Assembly (NCBI RefSeq): GCF_020520425.1
Contig: NC_079488.1
Coordinates: 87,277,285 to 87,341,284 of the forward strand
Direction: 5' to 3'
DNA from: Spinacia oleracea
Taxonomy: Eukaryota; Streptophyta; Magnoliopsida; Caryophyllales; Amaranthaceae
DNA length: 64,000 bases
The notes under the pieces are model-generated. The model was not told where the DNA came from. It searched no databases and worked only from the letters and a program-made list of their open reading frames with translations. The translations under genes and the position numbers were made by a program. Below are positions 45,946 through 57,593 of this stretch, piece by piece; within the stretch, counting starts at the first letter, position 1, and every line of letters starts with the position of its first letter.

Positions 45946-47404
45946 TGTGGAACTATATATATTCATTATTGTTTTTCAGGTTTTTCCTTCTTCAAGACAC
46001 AGTTTATGCTTGTGGCACTTGAGTAAAAATGCAAACAGTAGGTTTGGTTTATTGAAGTCTGATAAAAACTTCAAAAACAAATTCTACAAGTGTTTAAGTG
46101 GGTGTATAACACCAAATGATTTTGAAGAAACTTGGAAATCTATGATCAACACTTTTAAGCCGGAAAAAGATGACTGGTTCAACAGATTGTATGGTCTTAA
46201 AGAAAAATGGTGTACAGCTTTAAGTAAAGATTTTTTTTCTGCCGGTATACTTTCTTCACAAAGAAGTGAAAGTACAAACCATGCTGTTGGTTTTAAAGCA
46301 AATAAAAGTACAACATTAACAGAGTTCTATAGTATTTTTCAAGCTACAATAAATCGATGGAGAAAAACCGAAGAAAAAGACGACTTTGACTGTACAAGGG
46401 GAATACCAACTTCAGAGCTAAGTATGAGTGCTATATTAAAACAGGCAGCAAATGTATACACAATAACACTTTTCCGTGATTTTGAAGAAGAGTTCAAGCT
46501 TTCTGTGGCAAGTAGTACAATGTTCAAGGGAAGTGTAGGAAGAACAGTATTTTTTGAAGTGTGGATAGAAGGAATAACAGGTAAAAAAACCATAAATCTT
46601 TATTTAATATTTAGAGTAGATGTTCTTTTGAATAATATTACATTATATGTAAATAATCTAACAGGACCAAGGCAAGAAGTTCAATACAAAATGGAAGATT
46701 CAACCGTCACTTGCACATGCAAAAACTTTGAAGAATCTGGATGGTTGTGCTTCCATTGTTTAAGAATATTGCATTTACATTCAATCAATACAATTCCAGA
46801 TCGTTACATAACAACAAGATGGATTAGATATGCAAAGAAACAGATATGGGAAAGGGTTGATACAATAAAAAGGGAGAAAGGTGAAATCAACAATTTTACT
46901 GGTTGGAGATTACATATGATCAGAAGGTAATTTTTTCAATATACATTAGTTCATTTTCATATAGTTACAATTACAGTTGATATTTTACTTAACACTTAAA
47001 CTCTATACCACAGATACTATAACTTAATTTTGAAAGGGCATAAGATAGCAAAGGCCAGAAAATTTATCGAGGAGAAGTTTAAAATGGATAATAAAGCAGT
47101 TGATGAAATCATAAAAAAGGAAGAAGAAAGAAAGGCAAAAGAAGAAGCTGCAAAGATAGCAGAACAAGAAAAGGCAAAAGCTGAAGCACAACGAGAAACA
47201 CAAGACGGGGAATCAACTAATTCTGAAATAACAATTGTGCTTGATCCTGATCGTGCTAATACTAAAGGAAAGAGTAAGAAGAGAATAAAGGGTCAATATG
47301 ACAATTACAAGCAGCCATCAAAGAAAGGAAAAAAGAAACACAAAGAATTTGGATCCAAGACACCCAATATTCAATTATTTACACCTAAAGAACAACTATT
47401 TTAG

Positions 47405-48351
47405 TGATGTTCTTGTTTTATTATCATATACAGTTACTTCAACATTTTTAAACAAATTTATTGAGTGTTTATACTATAGTTCTCCTTTACAATACATAGT
47501 TACTATACATTCAGTATAGTAACTCTCTATAAACACACAATTTTTATTTATAGTAACTCGTTATAATATAGTTACTATTTTGACAATATAGTATCTCTTA
47601 ATACAATATAGTTACTATTCTGAAAATATAGTAACTCTTTATAAAATATAGTTACTATTTTGACAATATAGTAACTCTTAATAAAATATAGTTACTATTC
47701 TGATAATATAGTAACTCTTTATAAAATATACTTACTTTTTTTACAATATAGTAACTTTTTATAAAATATAGTTACTATTTAAAAAATATAGTAACTCTTA
47801 GAACAATATAGTTACTATTCTAAAAAAATATAGTAACGTTTTTTATGCAATCAAAATGACTTATAGTAACTATATGTTACTCAAATAATAAAATACCATA
47901 AAAAAGAGAGTAATTGTATCTTATTAAAGATAACTTTATCTGTAAGATAGTAACTATTTGAATTTATACACAAAATTATTCACTTTTTATATATACCAAC
48001 TCTTCACATTTAGTGGTCACCCTTCTTTTCAAATAGTAACTCTATATAAAATATAGTTACTATTTTGATAATATAGTAACTTTCGTTATGCAATCATATG
48101 ACTTACAAATTTATAAGAGTAACTATATTTGAAGAAAGGTAACTATTTCATTCAAATAGAAACTATATTTAAAATAAGTAAATTGAACAATATTACACAA
48201 ATACTGCAAAAGTTATAATTACTCTCATATATCAAACAATTAAAAACCATTGAGAGTAACTATATCAAACTTAGAATTAATTGTACATTCTAAGTAGTAA
48301 TTCGACTACATACAAACACAAAAAATTAAATTGTTTTTTCAGCAATAATTA
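47405..48351. repeat. AGTAACTAT arrays in the spacer between the two MULE-2 genes
   Basis: The region between the converging stop codons. It contains the same 20/40-bp units in both orientations (about 47480-48240). No gene was seen. It must contain both 3' ends and polyadenylation sites. Confidence 0.85.
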
Positions 48352-51300
48352 TTAACCACGTGAAGCACCTCGTCCACGTGCCTTCCCGCGTCTGCCTCCT
48401 CGGGTGCGTCTCCCGCCTTTGCCACGTCCTTTCCCTTCAACATTGACATCTGTCTCAGCTTCATCTTCTGTTTCAACATGTTTGGATTTCCTTGCTGAAC
48501 TATTTCTTGCAACAATTTCAATTTTTGAAGCATCATTCATGTATTTCTGCGTCAACTCTTCCCTTTGTTTAATTAGGGCATCCAAAACATCTTGTTTCCT
48601 GTATTTCCTGAATGCAACCATTCGTTTCAGATATTCATCTCTGTAACAATTCAAATCTGACAACACAATGGTGCCACAAATACAAGCCCTGAGAAACTTC
48701 CTGAAATCTTTCTGCAAATATTTGAGCAGTAACTATTAGAATAAAAACAGTAACTATGATAACAAAACAATAACTATAAAGAATGAAAAGAAAAATATGA
48801 ATAACATTAATTATTTTTAACACAAAAACTTACATCTGCCAAGGGATCAAAGTCAAAAATCCCAACACCATCTTGTACCGTTTCAACACCATGAAAAACC
48901 ATCATAAACATCATCAAATAGACACAACAGTCTTTGTCATAAGCACCTCGCTTCCAATTACCACCGACCGGGATAAATTTGAAGCTTTTAATATCTTCAT
49001 GATGAATGTTATCCATATTTTTCAGTAGTTTTTCCAATGAAGAACACTGTACAAAACATATAGTAAGTATTATCAACATATAGTAACCTTTGAAATCATA
49101 TAGTAACTATTACCAACATATAGTAAGAATTAAAATCATAGAGTAACTATTAAAAGGAAAATTTGGTAATATTAATCCAACCTTTTGCCGGTTTTCTTTT
49201 ATTAATCCCACCTACGACATATTTTTTAATAATCTCACCTTTACTACCCAACGACTTTTATTGGGCTTAAGTGACCGATAAACTTGTGAAAAATCATCGA
49301 GATGGTGATGAATTGATTATGATGACGGAATATATCGAGAGAGAGTATTTCCACGTAGGGACATATTACCGCCTATAATAGGTTTATGACGTGTTGGGCC
49401 CAATAAAAATCGTTGGGTGGTAAAGGTGGGATTATTAAAAAATATGTCGTAGGTGGGCTTAATAAAATAAAATCGGCCAAAGGTTGGATTAATATTACCA
49501 AATTTTCCCTATTAAAATCATATAGTAACTATTACCAGTTGGTTAAAAATCATATAGTAACTATTAAAATCATATAGTAACCATTAAAATCATATAGTAA
49601 CTATTAAAATCATATAGTAACTATTAGAATCATATAGGAACCATTAAAATCATATAGTAACCATTACCAACATATAGTAACCTTTGGAATCATATAGTAA
49701 CTATTTTATAAAGATAGTAACTATTTTAAAAACATAGTTACTGTTTTAAACAAATAGTAACCTTGTCAAAAATATAGTTCCTCTAAAAAAGAAAGACTAA
49801 TATAAAGGTAACTATAACATTTATAGAGTAACTACAACAACAAAAAAGGTAACTATAAAAAAACTTACCAAGACAGAATAAGCTTTCTTCCTTTGTTCCA
49901 TCTCTTTTGGTTCCAGAAGCATATTATCAAAGAAATAGACACTTTTGTCTTTCATACTAATGACAAACAGGTAATAATGCTTCGGGTCTTCAATCAGAAC
50001 AGGAGCAAAAATCTATATAAAAAAAGAAAAACAACAGATTACAACTACAAGAAAGGAGACAAAAAAAAAAAGATAATATGGTTATATAAAGAAAATATAA
50101 ATCATACCATATTACAATCTTTCAACGATTGAACTCCATTTACATCTTTCACACCATAATTAAGACAAACACACAATTCAGACAAGATTTTTTCATTGCC
50201 TGGTTTCTCAATCAAATCAGCAACATATTTCTGCAAATCAATATTAAAAGAAAAATTAAACAAAGGCCAAAAAAATTTAAAATAATTAACATTTTATATT
50301 ATTAAAAATATAACTTACACAATATGTGCCACCTAAAAACAGCTTCTGAGGAGAACCGGCAGGATTCCTTTCATTTTCATTCAATAAAAAAGCCCAAGCT
50401 TCAATATGAATCAAAAGAATATCAAATGTGGAAGGAAGGGTCCACATGTCATCTCTTCCTACCGCAATAAAATGATTGTATTCTATAACTTTATCACTGA
50501 AAAACATAAAAAAGAAACAATAAATATGTCAGAAGAATTATAAAGGTTACTATAATAAATAAAAGGTAACAATAGAATATAAAAGGTAAATATAGTAAAC
50601 AAAAGGATACTATAGTATACAAATAGTAACTATATTATATGAAAGGTTACTATAAAGTTAGGGCAACAACTTCACTTTTAAGAAAGGTAACTATATTATA
50701 TGAAAGGTAACTATATTATATGAAGGGTTACTATAAATAATGAAAAGTAACTATATTATATGAAAGGTAACTACATTATATGAAAGGTAACTATATTATA
50801 TGAAAGGTAAATATAATATATGAAAGGTAACTATAATATATGAAAGGTATCTATTTTATATGAAAGGTAACTATATTATTTGAAAGGTAACTATAAATTA
50901 TTAAATGAGAAAACTTCTACTTACTCAGTCAAAATACCCTCTCCATCAGTCAGAGCAGCAAAGTCCACAACTTCTTGAACAAATGCTGGAAGATGCCTCA
51001 TTAAATCTTCAAATGCTATCATAAACGGAGACATAAACATCACATTTTCCTCTATGCCATAGACACTGACATTCACTCTTGATACAGCATGGTTGTTAAT
51101 GATGCATTTTTGAAATGCAACCCACACGCGCTCATATTCTTCTATTTCTTCATCATCATCCTCCGTAATTTCTTTAGCTTTGCTTTTCAAAGAATCAAGA
51201 ACTGCATTTATTTGAGTGTCAGGATCAACTTCTCGAATAATTGCTTCGGTAGATGTTGTTGCATCAACAACAGCAGCTGTAACAACTGCAGGCTCAGTTG

Positions 51301-54300
51301 GAACAACGACAGAAGGTTGAGGGGCAGCAGTAACAACTGGATTGTTACTTGAACCAAAAATGTCATCCCAACCATTTGGTAGATTCTTCACCAATTGATG
51401 AATCTCCACCAACTCATCAACCATCTTTTGATAAGTGGAATTTTCCAAAATATCATCGCCATGGTTCTGCGAAGGCATTGAAGCCTTTAATTTGAACAGC
51501 TCTTCAGCATGGATGGCTGAAACTACATCCAGATCTCTCTTCATCAACAACCACTGACCATGAAAATCCTAATAACAAAATACATAAATTTAAATATGGA
51601 ACATAATATGAAAATTTAACTAAAAATACAAAAAATATTATAAGAAAAGGTATCTATAGTATATAAAGATAACTGTATAAAAGTTAACTATAGTATATGA
51701 AAAGTAACTATAGAATATAAAAGATAACTATAGAAAATAAAAGATAACTATAGTAAATAAAAGGTAACTATAGTATATAAAAGATATCTATAGTATACAC
51801 AAGATAACTATAGTACATAAAACATATAGTAACTATTTATACCATATAGTAACTGTTTAAAACATATAGTTACTATTTATCAAAACAAAGTAATGGTAAC
51901 TTAGTGTATGAAAGATAACTATAGTACATAAAAGATAACTATAGAATATAAAAGATAACTATATATACCTACATTTACTAAACCAAAGATAATGATAACA
52001 ATAGTGTATAAAAGATAACTATAGCATATAAAAAATAACTATACTATATATTGACAAATATATCAATAATAAAGTAAACTTACATCAGTGGCTTTAGAGA
52101 AAATTTCTTCATCTGTAGGATGAGAATTAGGGATTTCAAACTGAAGAATCCTAGGACGCCGACTTGGAAGTCGACGCCCAACATAGGGCTGTTCAGCTCT
52201 TCCCCCACTGCTGCCAGCTTCATTTTCTTTCGAAATAGATTTGATTTGGGTCAAATCTATTTGACCATCAACAAAAACAAACTTTTTGGAAATTGGATAC
52301 TTCTCCTTCTCCAATATACCAGAACCATATAATGCACTCATATTGGCATTTTCAGCATGAATCCGATCGGTTACCATCTTCGATGTCCAATGCTGAATAA
52401 GAGGTAATTGATCAGGAATACCACTGGAATTCCTAAACTTAATCCTCTGAAAATACACAAGTTGCAAAAACACAACACAGCCTCCAAATGTCTTTTGATC
52501 TTTGCCTTTCAATAAACAATTTTTAAATTTCACTGTTTCCTCACATAATACGTCAAGAACGTATTTACACCAATTGTATTTGGGAATCATTTTAGGATCT
52601 TCCAAAGCCTTAGCCAATCTCAAATCTACAGTCCTATTGGCTGTTGGAGTAAAAAATGTAGAGAAAGCAACAAAAACAAATAATTGTTTAAACAGATCAC
52701 CACCATCTGTCAACAATTTAATCTTGTCCTCGAGCAACCTTATAGGAATTTGAGCATTGACCTCTTCAAAACCGAACTCTTTTCTCCAGTTGATCTTCAA
52801 ATCAAAATCAGGATTAGTGGAATTGCGCCCACGTTTAACCCCTTCAACCTCCAACTCAGAAAGGGGGAGCATAAACAAATCGTACACATCATAATCAGTG
52901 ATTTCAAATTGCTTGGAATCACTGATTGTAAACAGAGAACTCACACCATCAAAGCACTTGATGCACCAGTACATCATTTGAGTGTTTTTTCGACTTAATT
53001 GAAGGCCTAACAATCCTCCAAACCCTATCTCTTGAACAGCTGCCTTTTGATCAGGAGAGAAGTCTTTAATTAATTTACACAATGATCCTCCTGAACATTG
53101 TGTATCAAAATTAAACCTGAAAAAAATGAATAATGAAAGTAAGTCAGCTTTATATATCATATAGTAACTATTTAGAACACATAGTAACTGTTTAAAACAT
53201 GTAGTAACTATTAGAAACATATAGTAACTATTTAGAAAATATAGTAACTATTTAAAACATATAGTAACCTTTCAAATAATATAGTAACTATACTACACAT
53301 AGTACACATAGAACCTATTTATAACATATAGTAACTATTTAGAAGATATAGTAACTGTTTAAAACATAAAGTAACTATTTAGAACATATAGTAACCTTTG
53401 ATATAGTCACTATTGTAAACATAGTACACATAGAACCTATTTAGAACATATAGTAACTGTTTAAAACATATAGTAACCTTTGGAATCATATAGTAACTAT
53501 TGTAAACATAGTACACATAGAACCTATTTAGAACATATTTAAAAACATATAGTAACTATTTAAAACATATAGTAACCTTTGGAATCATATAGTAACTATT
53601 TAAAACATGTAGTAACCTTAGGAATCATATAGTAACTGTTTACAACATATAGTAACTGTTTACAACATATAGTAACTATTTAAAAAAATATAGTAACTAT
53701 TTAGAACATAGTAACTATTTTGAACATATAGTAACTATTTAGAACAATTAACTAAATTAAACTAACACTTAAACGATAGGCAGGCCATCAGCGCCAACTT
53801 CTTTAAAACTTGTGAATGAAGTTGATGAGATTCAGGCTGTGGAACGTCAACCAGAGAAGAATTTTGTAAAACTAGTTGATTAGGTTGTTCTTCTTCAATT
53901 GGTTCTTTTTCAGGTACAAGCTCAATTGCTTTTGATTTCGGATTGCCAGCCTTTTTGTACTTCTTTATAGACACAGATTCCTTAGCAACTGAAACAAAAC
54001 AATTATAAAACAAAATATTACTATATAGTAACCATTACAATCACATAGTAACCAATAAAATCATATAGTAACCTTTCAAATAATATAATAAATACATAAA
54101 CATAAAGTATCCATTTAAATCAGATAGTAACTATTTATTAGACATAGTAACTGTTTAATTTTATAATAACATTTAAGAAAGATAGTAACTATTTATAACA
54201 CATAGTTACTGTTTTAAAGTTATATTTACTTTCTAAAAACGATAGTAACTATTTATAACACATAGTTCCTATTTTAAAGTTTATTTACTTTCTAAAAACA

Positions 54301-55067
54301 CAGTAACTATTTATAACACATATTTACTGTTTTAAAGTTATATTTACTTTCTAAAAAAGATAGTAACTAATTATAACACATAGTTACTATTTTAAAGTTA
54401 ATTTACTTTCTAAAAAGACAGTAACTATTTTAAAAACATAGTTACTGTTTTAGAAATATAGTAACCTTTTAAAAATATAATTACTCTGAAAAACTACGAA
54501 CAAACCAGTCACTAATAAAAACACTTAAAAACTTCGTAACATAAAATAAAAAGTAACTATATCTTTGAAACAGTAACTTCAAACAAAAACCACAAACATT
54601 TCAATAATTCAAAATCAAACAAAAATAAGTTCGAATTACTAGAAATTTCTTCAGAAACAGCAAATAAAAGGTAACTATATCTTTGAAACAGTAACTGCAT
54701 GAAACACTAAACCTAATTTCAGCAAAAACCACAAACATTTCAATAATTCAAAATCAAACAAAAAATAAGTTCGAATTAACAGGAATTTCTTCAGAAACAA
54801 CAAATAAAAGGTAACTATATCTTTGAAACAGTAACTGCATGAAACACTAAACCTAATTTCAGGAAAAACCACAAACATTTCAATACTTCAAAATCAAACA
54901 AAAAATAAGTTCGAATTACCAGGAATTTCTTCAGAAACAGCATTTGGCCTTCTTCCTCGCCTTCGAGGAGCTTCAACAGCCATTTCAGCGACGGAATTGT
55001 CGAATTCAAGTTTCTTCGCTGCCGGTTTCTTCGCTGCCGGATTCTTCGGTGCCGCTTTCTTCACCAT
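48352..55067 (-). CDS. Ulp1-type (C48) cysteine protease of MULE-2, 9 exons, apparently intact
   Basis: Minus-strand exons: 55067-54920, 53988-53769, 53116-52084, 51568-50925, 50496-50319, 50230-50108, 50012-49869, 49046-48834 and 48711-48352. All eight introns are GT-AG, all phases agree, and the sum is 3063 bp, or 1020 residues plus stop. N-terminus: basic AAKKPAAKK repeats and RRRGRR (nuclear-signal-like). Residues about 123-460 resemble the conserved N-terminal region of plant transposon Ulp1 proteins (IGFGGLLGLQL, ITDYDVYDLFMLPL). A Pro/Thr-rich linker follows. The protease part is in exons 5-8: His794 (PKHYYLFVI), Asp811 (FFDN) and Cys870 (DKDCCVY), with family-like spacing. The C-terminal tail is RGKGGRRTRGGRRGKARGRG. 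Ulp1 enzymes cleave SUMO-type conjugates; the substrate here is unknown. Six of eight introns contain the 20-bp repeat. Confidence 0.85.
48720..49146. repeat. AGTAACTAT repeats, protease introns 7-8 (part)
   Basis: Three copies lie in the short intron 48712-48833. Several ATATAGTAACTATTAAAATC-like units at 49050-49146 lead up to the MITE at 49156. The exon 49046-48834 lies between and is free of the motif. Confidence 0.8.
49156..49508. mobile_element. Mutator-type MITE in a protease intron, 9-bp TSD CTATTAAAA
   Basis: Long terminal inverted repeats start GGAAAATTTGGTAATATTAA. The duplication CTATTAAAA is present at 49147-49155 and 49509-49517 and is itself part of the 20-bp repeat unit. The element is 353 bp and non-coding. 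It sits in the 49047-49868 intron, so it does not break the coding sequence. Confidence 0.88.
49518..49860. repeat. AGTAACTAT array, protease intron 7 (rest)
   Basis: Units such as AAAATCATATAGTAACTATT with period 20, becoming AAAAACATAGTTACTGTTTT near 49730. Confidence 0.88.
50497..50924. repeat. AGTAACTAT-type array, protease intron 4
   Basis: Homogenised units ATATGAAAGGTAACTATATT, period 20, especially 50690-50900. The high similarity between units suggests recent expansion or gene conversion in this intron. Confidence 0.9.
51640..52060. repeat. AGTAACTAT-type array, protease intron 3
   Basis: Units like AAAAGATAACTATAGTATAT, period 20, a different local variant (GATAACTATAG) from neighbouring introns. 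Confidence 0.88.
53150..53760. repeat. AGTAACTAT array, protease intron 2
   Basis: Units ACATATAGTAACTATTTAGA and ACATATAGTAACTGTTTAAA, with a superimposed longer unit (ATAGTACACATAGAACCTAT) recurring three times. Confidence 0.9.
54020..54500. repeat. AGTAACTAT array, protease intron 1
   Basis: Units such as ACATAGTAACTATTTATAAC with a higher-order block of about 55-60 bp (AAAGTTATATTTACTTTCTA) repeated four times. Confidence 0.85.
54545..54955 (-). repeat. 118-140-bp tandem triplication containing the exon 1 splice donor
   Basis: Three tandem copies, each with GGTAACTATATCTTTGAAAC, CACAAACATTTCAATA and TTCTTCAGAAACA. The last copy holds the end of exon 1 (CCTG before GTAATTCG on minus). 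In the middle copy the donor GT reads TT; in the farthest copy it reads CTA before GTAATTCG. The exon end and donor have thus been copied into the intron. Confidence 0.8.
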
Positions 55068-55374
55068 TTTTTAGAAAAAAGAAGATCGGAAGAGTAATTT
55101 GATGCAAATGGATGAAAATAATCACTGAAATTAAATTTGAAATGGAGAGAGAAATTCAGAGAGAAGTTCGAAAGCAGTTTAGAGAGAGAAGTTGAGTGAG
55201 AAGTTCAAAAGCCGGGAAAAAGGAAATTAAAAAAAAACATATATATAATTAGGAAAGCACGTGGAAGTTACACGCAACTTCTCGCACGCAACAACGCAAA
55301 GACTATAATACCCTAGTCCATAGCATGGACCAGGTTTACTATAGTGTAAATGATATATATATATATATATATAT

Positions 55375-56728
55375 TGTTAGGTTATGATACATATGACAAT
55401 TCATAAATCATGCGGAAAAACCATAAAGCCAGGAAAACATATTATTTACACATAATCATTTAGCATAGTTTAGATGCATACTCTTTGTTGCGTGCCTTCC
55501 CTAGCTGCGCCCGAACCGAACAAGAACAAGTCTTTAGGACTCCAAGTGTCGTCCCTCCGTAGATAGTCCACAGCACGTCCGGATCCGCCTTAAGATTGAC
55601 CAACTAGAATCGCCCTTAAGGTACTATTAATTTCGGCACTTTATAGGCAATTGTGTAATTGAATTTTGCTCTCAAAAACTCACTTTGAATACTTGAATTC
55701 TCGATGTAAATATGTGACCCTAGGCACCTATTTATAGAGTTATGGAAAAGGATTTGGAATCCTATTAGGATACTAATTTATTTAATTATAATCCTACTAG
55801 GACTCTAATTAAATAAACTAAATCTTTTAGGATTAGATTTAATCATATGACAAATCCCGGTAGCTTTAGGATTCGAGTAGCACACAAACACACACGCACG
55901 CACGCACAGCAGCCCACGAGGGGCGCTATGCGCGCGCGCGCAGCCCGCGAGCTCGCAGCCCACTGCCGCAAGCCCACACGCTGCCGCAGCCTTGGCGCGC
56001 GCTGGGCCTGCCTTGCGGTGGGCCTGGCGCAGCCTTGGCTGGTGCGTTTGTGGCGCGCTGGCTTGCTGGGCGATGGCCTGGCTTCGTGCTGGGCCTTCGT
56101 CCGGCAGGCCTCGTCCGATGCTTATTCGTACGATACGCTTCCGATTAAATTCCCGGTTCCGGAATTCATTTCCGATACGAACAATATTTAATATTTCCGA
56201 TTCCGGAATTAATTTTCCGATTCCGATAATATTTCCAATTCTGACAATATTTCCGTTTCCGGCAATATTTCCGATTCCGGCAATATTTCCATTTCCGATA
56301 ATATTTTCCGATACGTACCATGTTTCCGTTTCCGGCAACATCTACGACTTGGATAATATTTATATTTCCGATACGATCCATATTTCCGTTTCCGGCAATA
56401 TCATCGTTTCCGGAGTATTCATTTCTTGCCTGTGACGATCTCAGCTCCCACTGAAACCAAGATCCGTCGATTCCGAATATCCATAGATGGAGTATTTAAT
56501 GCCATTAAATACTTGATCCGTTTACGTACTATTTGTGTGACCCTACGGGTTCAGTCAAGAGTAAGCTGTGGATTAATATCATTAATTCCACTTGAACTGA
56601 AGCGGCCTCTAGCTAGGCATTCAGCTCACTTGATCTCACTGAATTATTAACTTGTTAATTAATACTGAACCGCATTTATTAGACTTAACATTGAATGCAT
56701 ACTTGGACCAAGGGCATTATTTCCTTCA
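55375..56728 (-). repeat. 3' LTR of the minus-strand copia element (1354 bp)
   Basis: On minus it begins TGAAGGAAATAATGCCC, right after the polypurine tract AAGTGGGAGAC, and ends CCTAACA at 55375. It includes a block of diverged GGAAACGGAAATATTGCC units (about 56160-56420) and a GC-rich block (about 55886-56100). The same LTR, truncated, occurs on plus at 32935-33639. Confidence 0.85.
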
Positions 56729-56743
56729 GTCTCCCACTTGTCC
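56729..56743 (-). other. Polypurine tract of the copia element
   Basis: On minus the sequence is GGACAAGTGGGAGAC, purine-rich and directly abutting the LTR TG, as expected for plus-strand priming. Confidence 0.7.
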
Positions 56744-57593
56744 TTAGGGACAAGTGTGCATTTCCTAATTCCTTTGTCGCTCGATGCTTGCTCTTGAACA
56801 TAAGGTAAGAGTTGTCATCCTTATTATGTCAAGAGGTGTTCCTCGGTTTCAGAGTTCAACTGATCAAATAAACAGATAATCATAGCCTATGATTCATCCG
56901 AGCACGGCCATGCATTTCACAGTTTCTAGCTCTCCGAGTGGCCTTGTACAACTTTTAAGCATCTCATCCCGATTTATGGGAGGACAATCCCAATCTTGCG
57001 ATCTTGAGATTAGACTTTTTTTGATAGGTGATTACCTGAGCGTTGCCTTTATAGCCTCCTTTTACGGTGCGACGGTTGGTCAACGTCAAAGCAACCAGTT
57101 CTCAAAGAAGTAATCTCAAATCACTCAGGTATTGAGGATTTAGTGTCTAATAATTTTAATGAAATTTACTTATGACAGATTTTCATCTCTTACAGTAAAG
57201 TTTCATAGGTCTTGTCCGATACTAGTCTTCCCAAAGTAAGTATCTATGCAAATGATTATGACATTGCCATGTCCACATAGTTCAAGAAACAGAACTACTA
57301 GTCATCTTGCATTCTAGTCGTCTAACGTTTTCTATGCGTCCAATTTTATAGAAAACTCCGACTAGGGACCATTTTCCACCTTTGACATTCAAGTTCACTT
57401 GATAGACATTTCTTAGTCACAGGACTGGTCCTGACAGTCTATCTTGAATATATTGTCAAATTGAAGGGACTCATCATTTAATAAACCACAAATTAAATGG
57501 AAAAATGAATTCTTTTCATTTATTGTGAATGATTAACCAATAATGTTTTACAAAGATTTAAACTCTAAAACTTTAAAACATTAAACAGGGACA
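56744..57593. other. 3' untranslated part of the copia element
   Basis: Sequence between the pol stop and the polypurine tract. No coding region. A short palindrome CTTGTCCTTAGGGACAAG lies at about 56737-56754. Confidence 0.6.

Larger units (their letters stand above)
43081..47404 (+). pseudogene. MULE-2 transposase (FAR1 domain, MULE core, SWIM finger), one frameshift and one stop
   Basis: Exons: 43081-43153, 43235-43330, 44538-45575, 45980-46580, 46665-46926 and 47014-47404. All are GT-AG and in phase, except that the total is one base too long. The excess is in a T9 run at 45245-45253, where eight T would keep frame. In addition a TAA at 45468-45470 falls in the restored frame. Without these it would be about 819 residues: a FAR1-type zinc domain at about 100-199 (IYDLYCKHAAIIGFSVRKG ... 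HNHPL); a MULE core with FTDQDAA near 390, HSLCLWHLSKN and SESTNHAVGF; a SWIM finger (CTCKNFEES...CFH) near 620; and a Lys/Glu-rich tail. It cuts and rejoins element ends in relatives. This copy looks inactive unless the T run is a sequencing error; the stop would still remain. Confidence 0.85.
42866..55352. mobile_element. MULE-2: about 12.5-kb Mutator-like element with transposase and Ulp1-type protease
   Basis: Two genes point inward: a FAR1/MULE/SWIM transposase on plus (43081-47404) and a Ulp1-type protease on minus (48352-55067). The ends are short and imperfect inverted repeats: CAATTCCGCTTGCATGGACC on the left and, inverted on the right, CATTTACACTATAGTAAACC. Both continue with CGGTCCA or TGGTCCA, and then ATGGACC/TAGGGTA-like words. 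The flanks are ATATATATA-type sequence on both sides, so a 9-bp duplication fits but cannot be proven in a TA repeat. MULEs that carry Ulp1/C48 protease genes are a known class in plants. About 200 copies of an AGTAACTAT-centred 20-bp repeat fill the long introns and the central spacer. Confidence 0.75.

Noticed and set aside
43430-54500. CRISPR-like regular spacing of a short repeat
   Set aside because: Units are contiguous and diverged with no unique spacers, in plant introns; it is a minisatellite.
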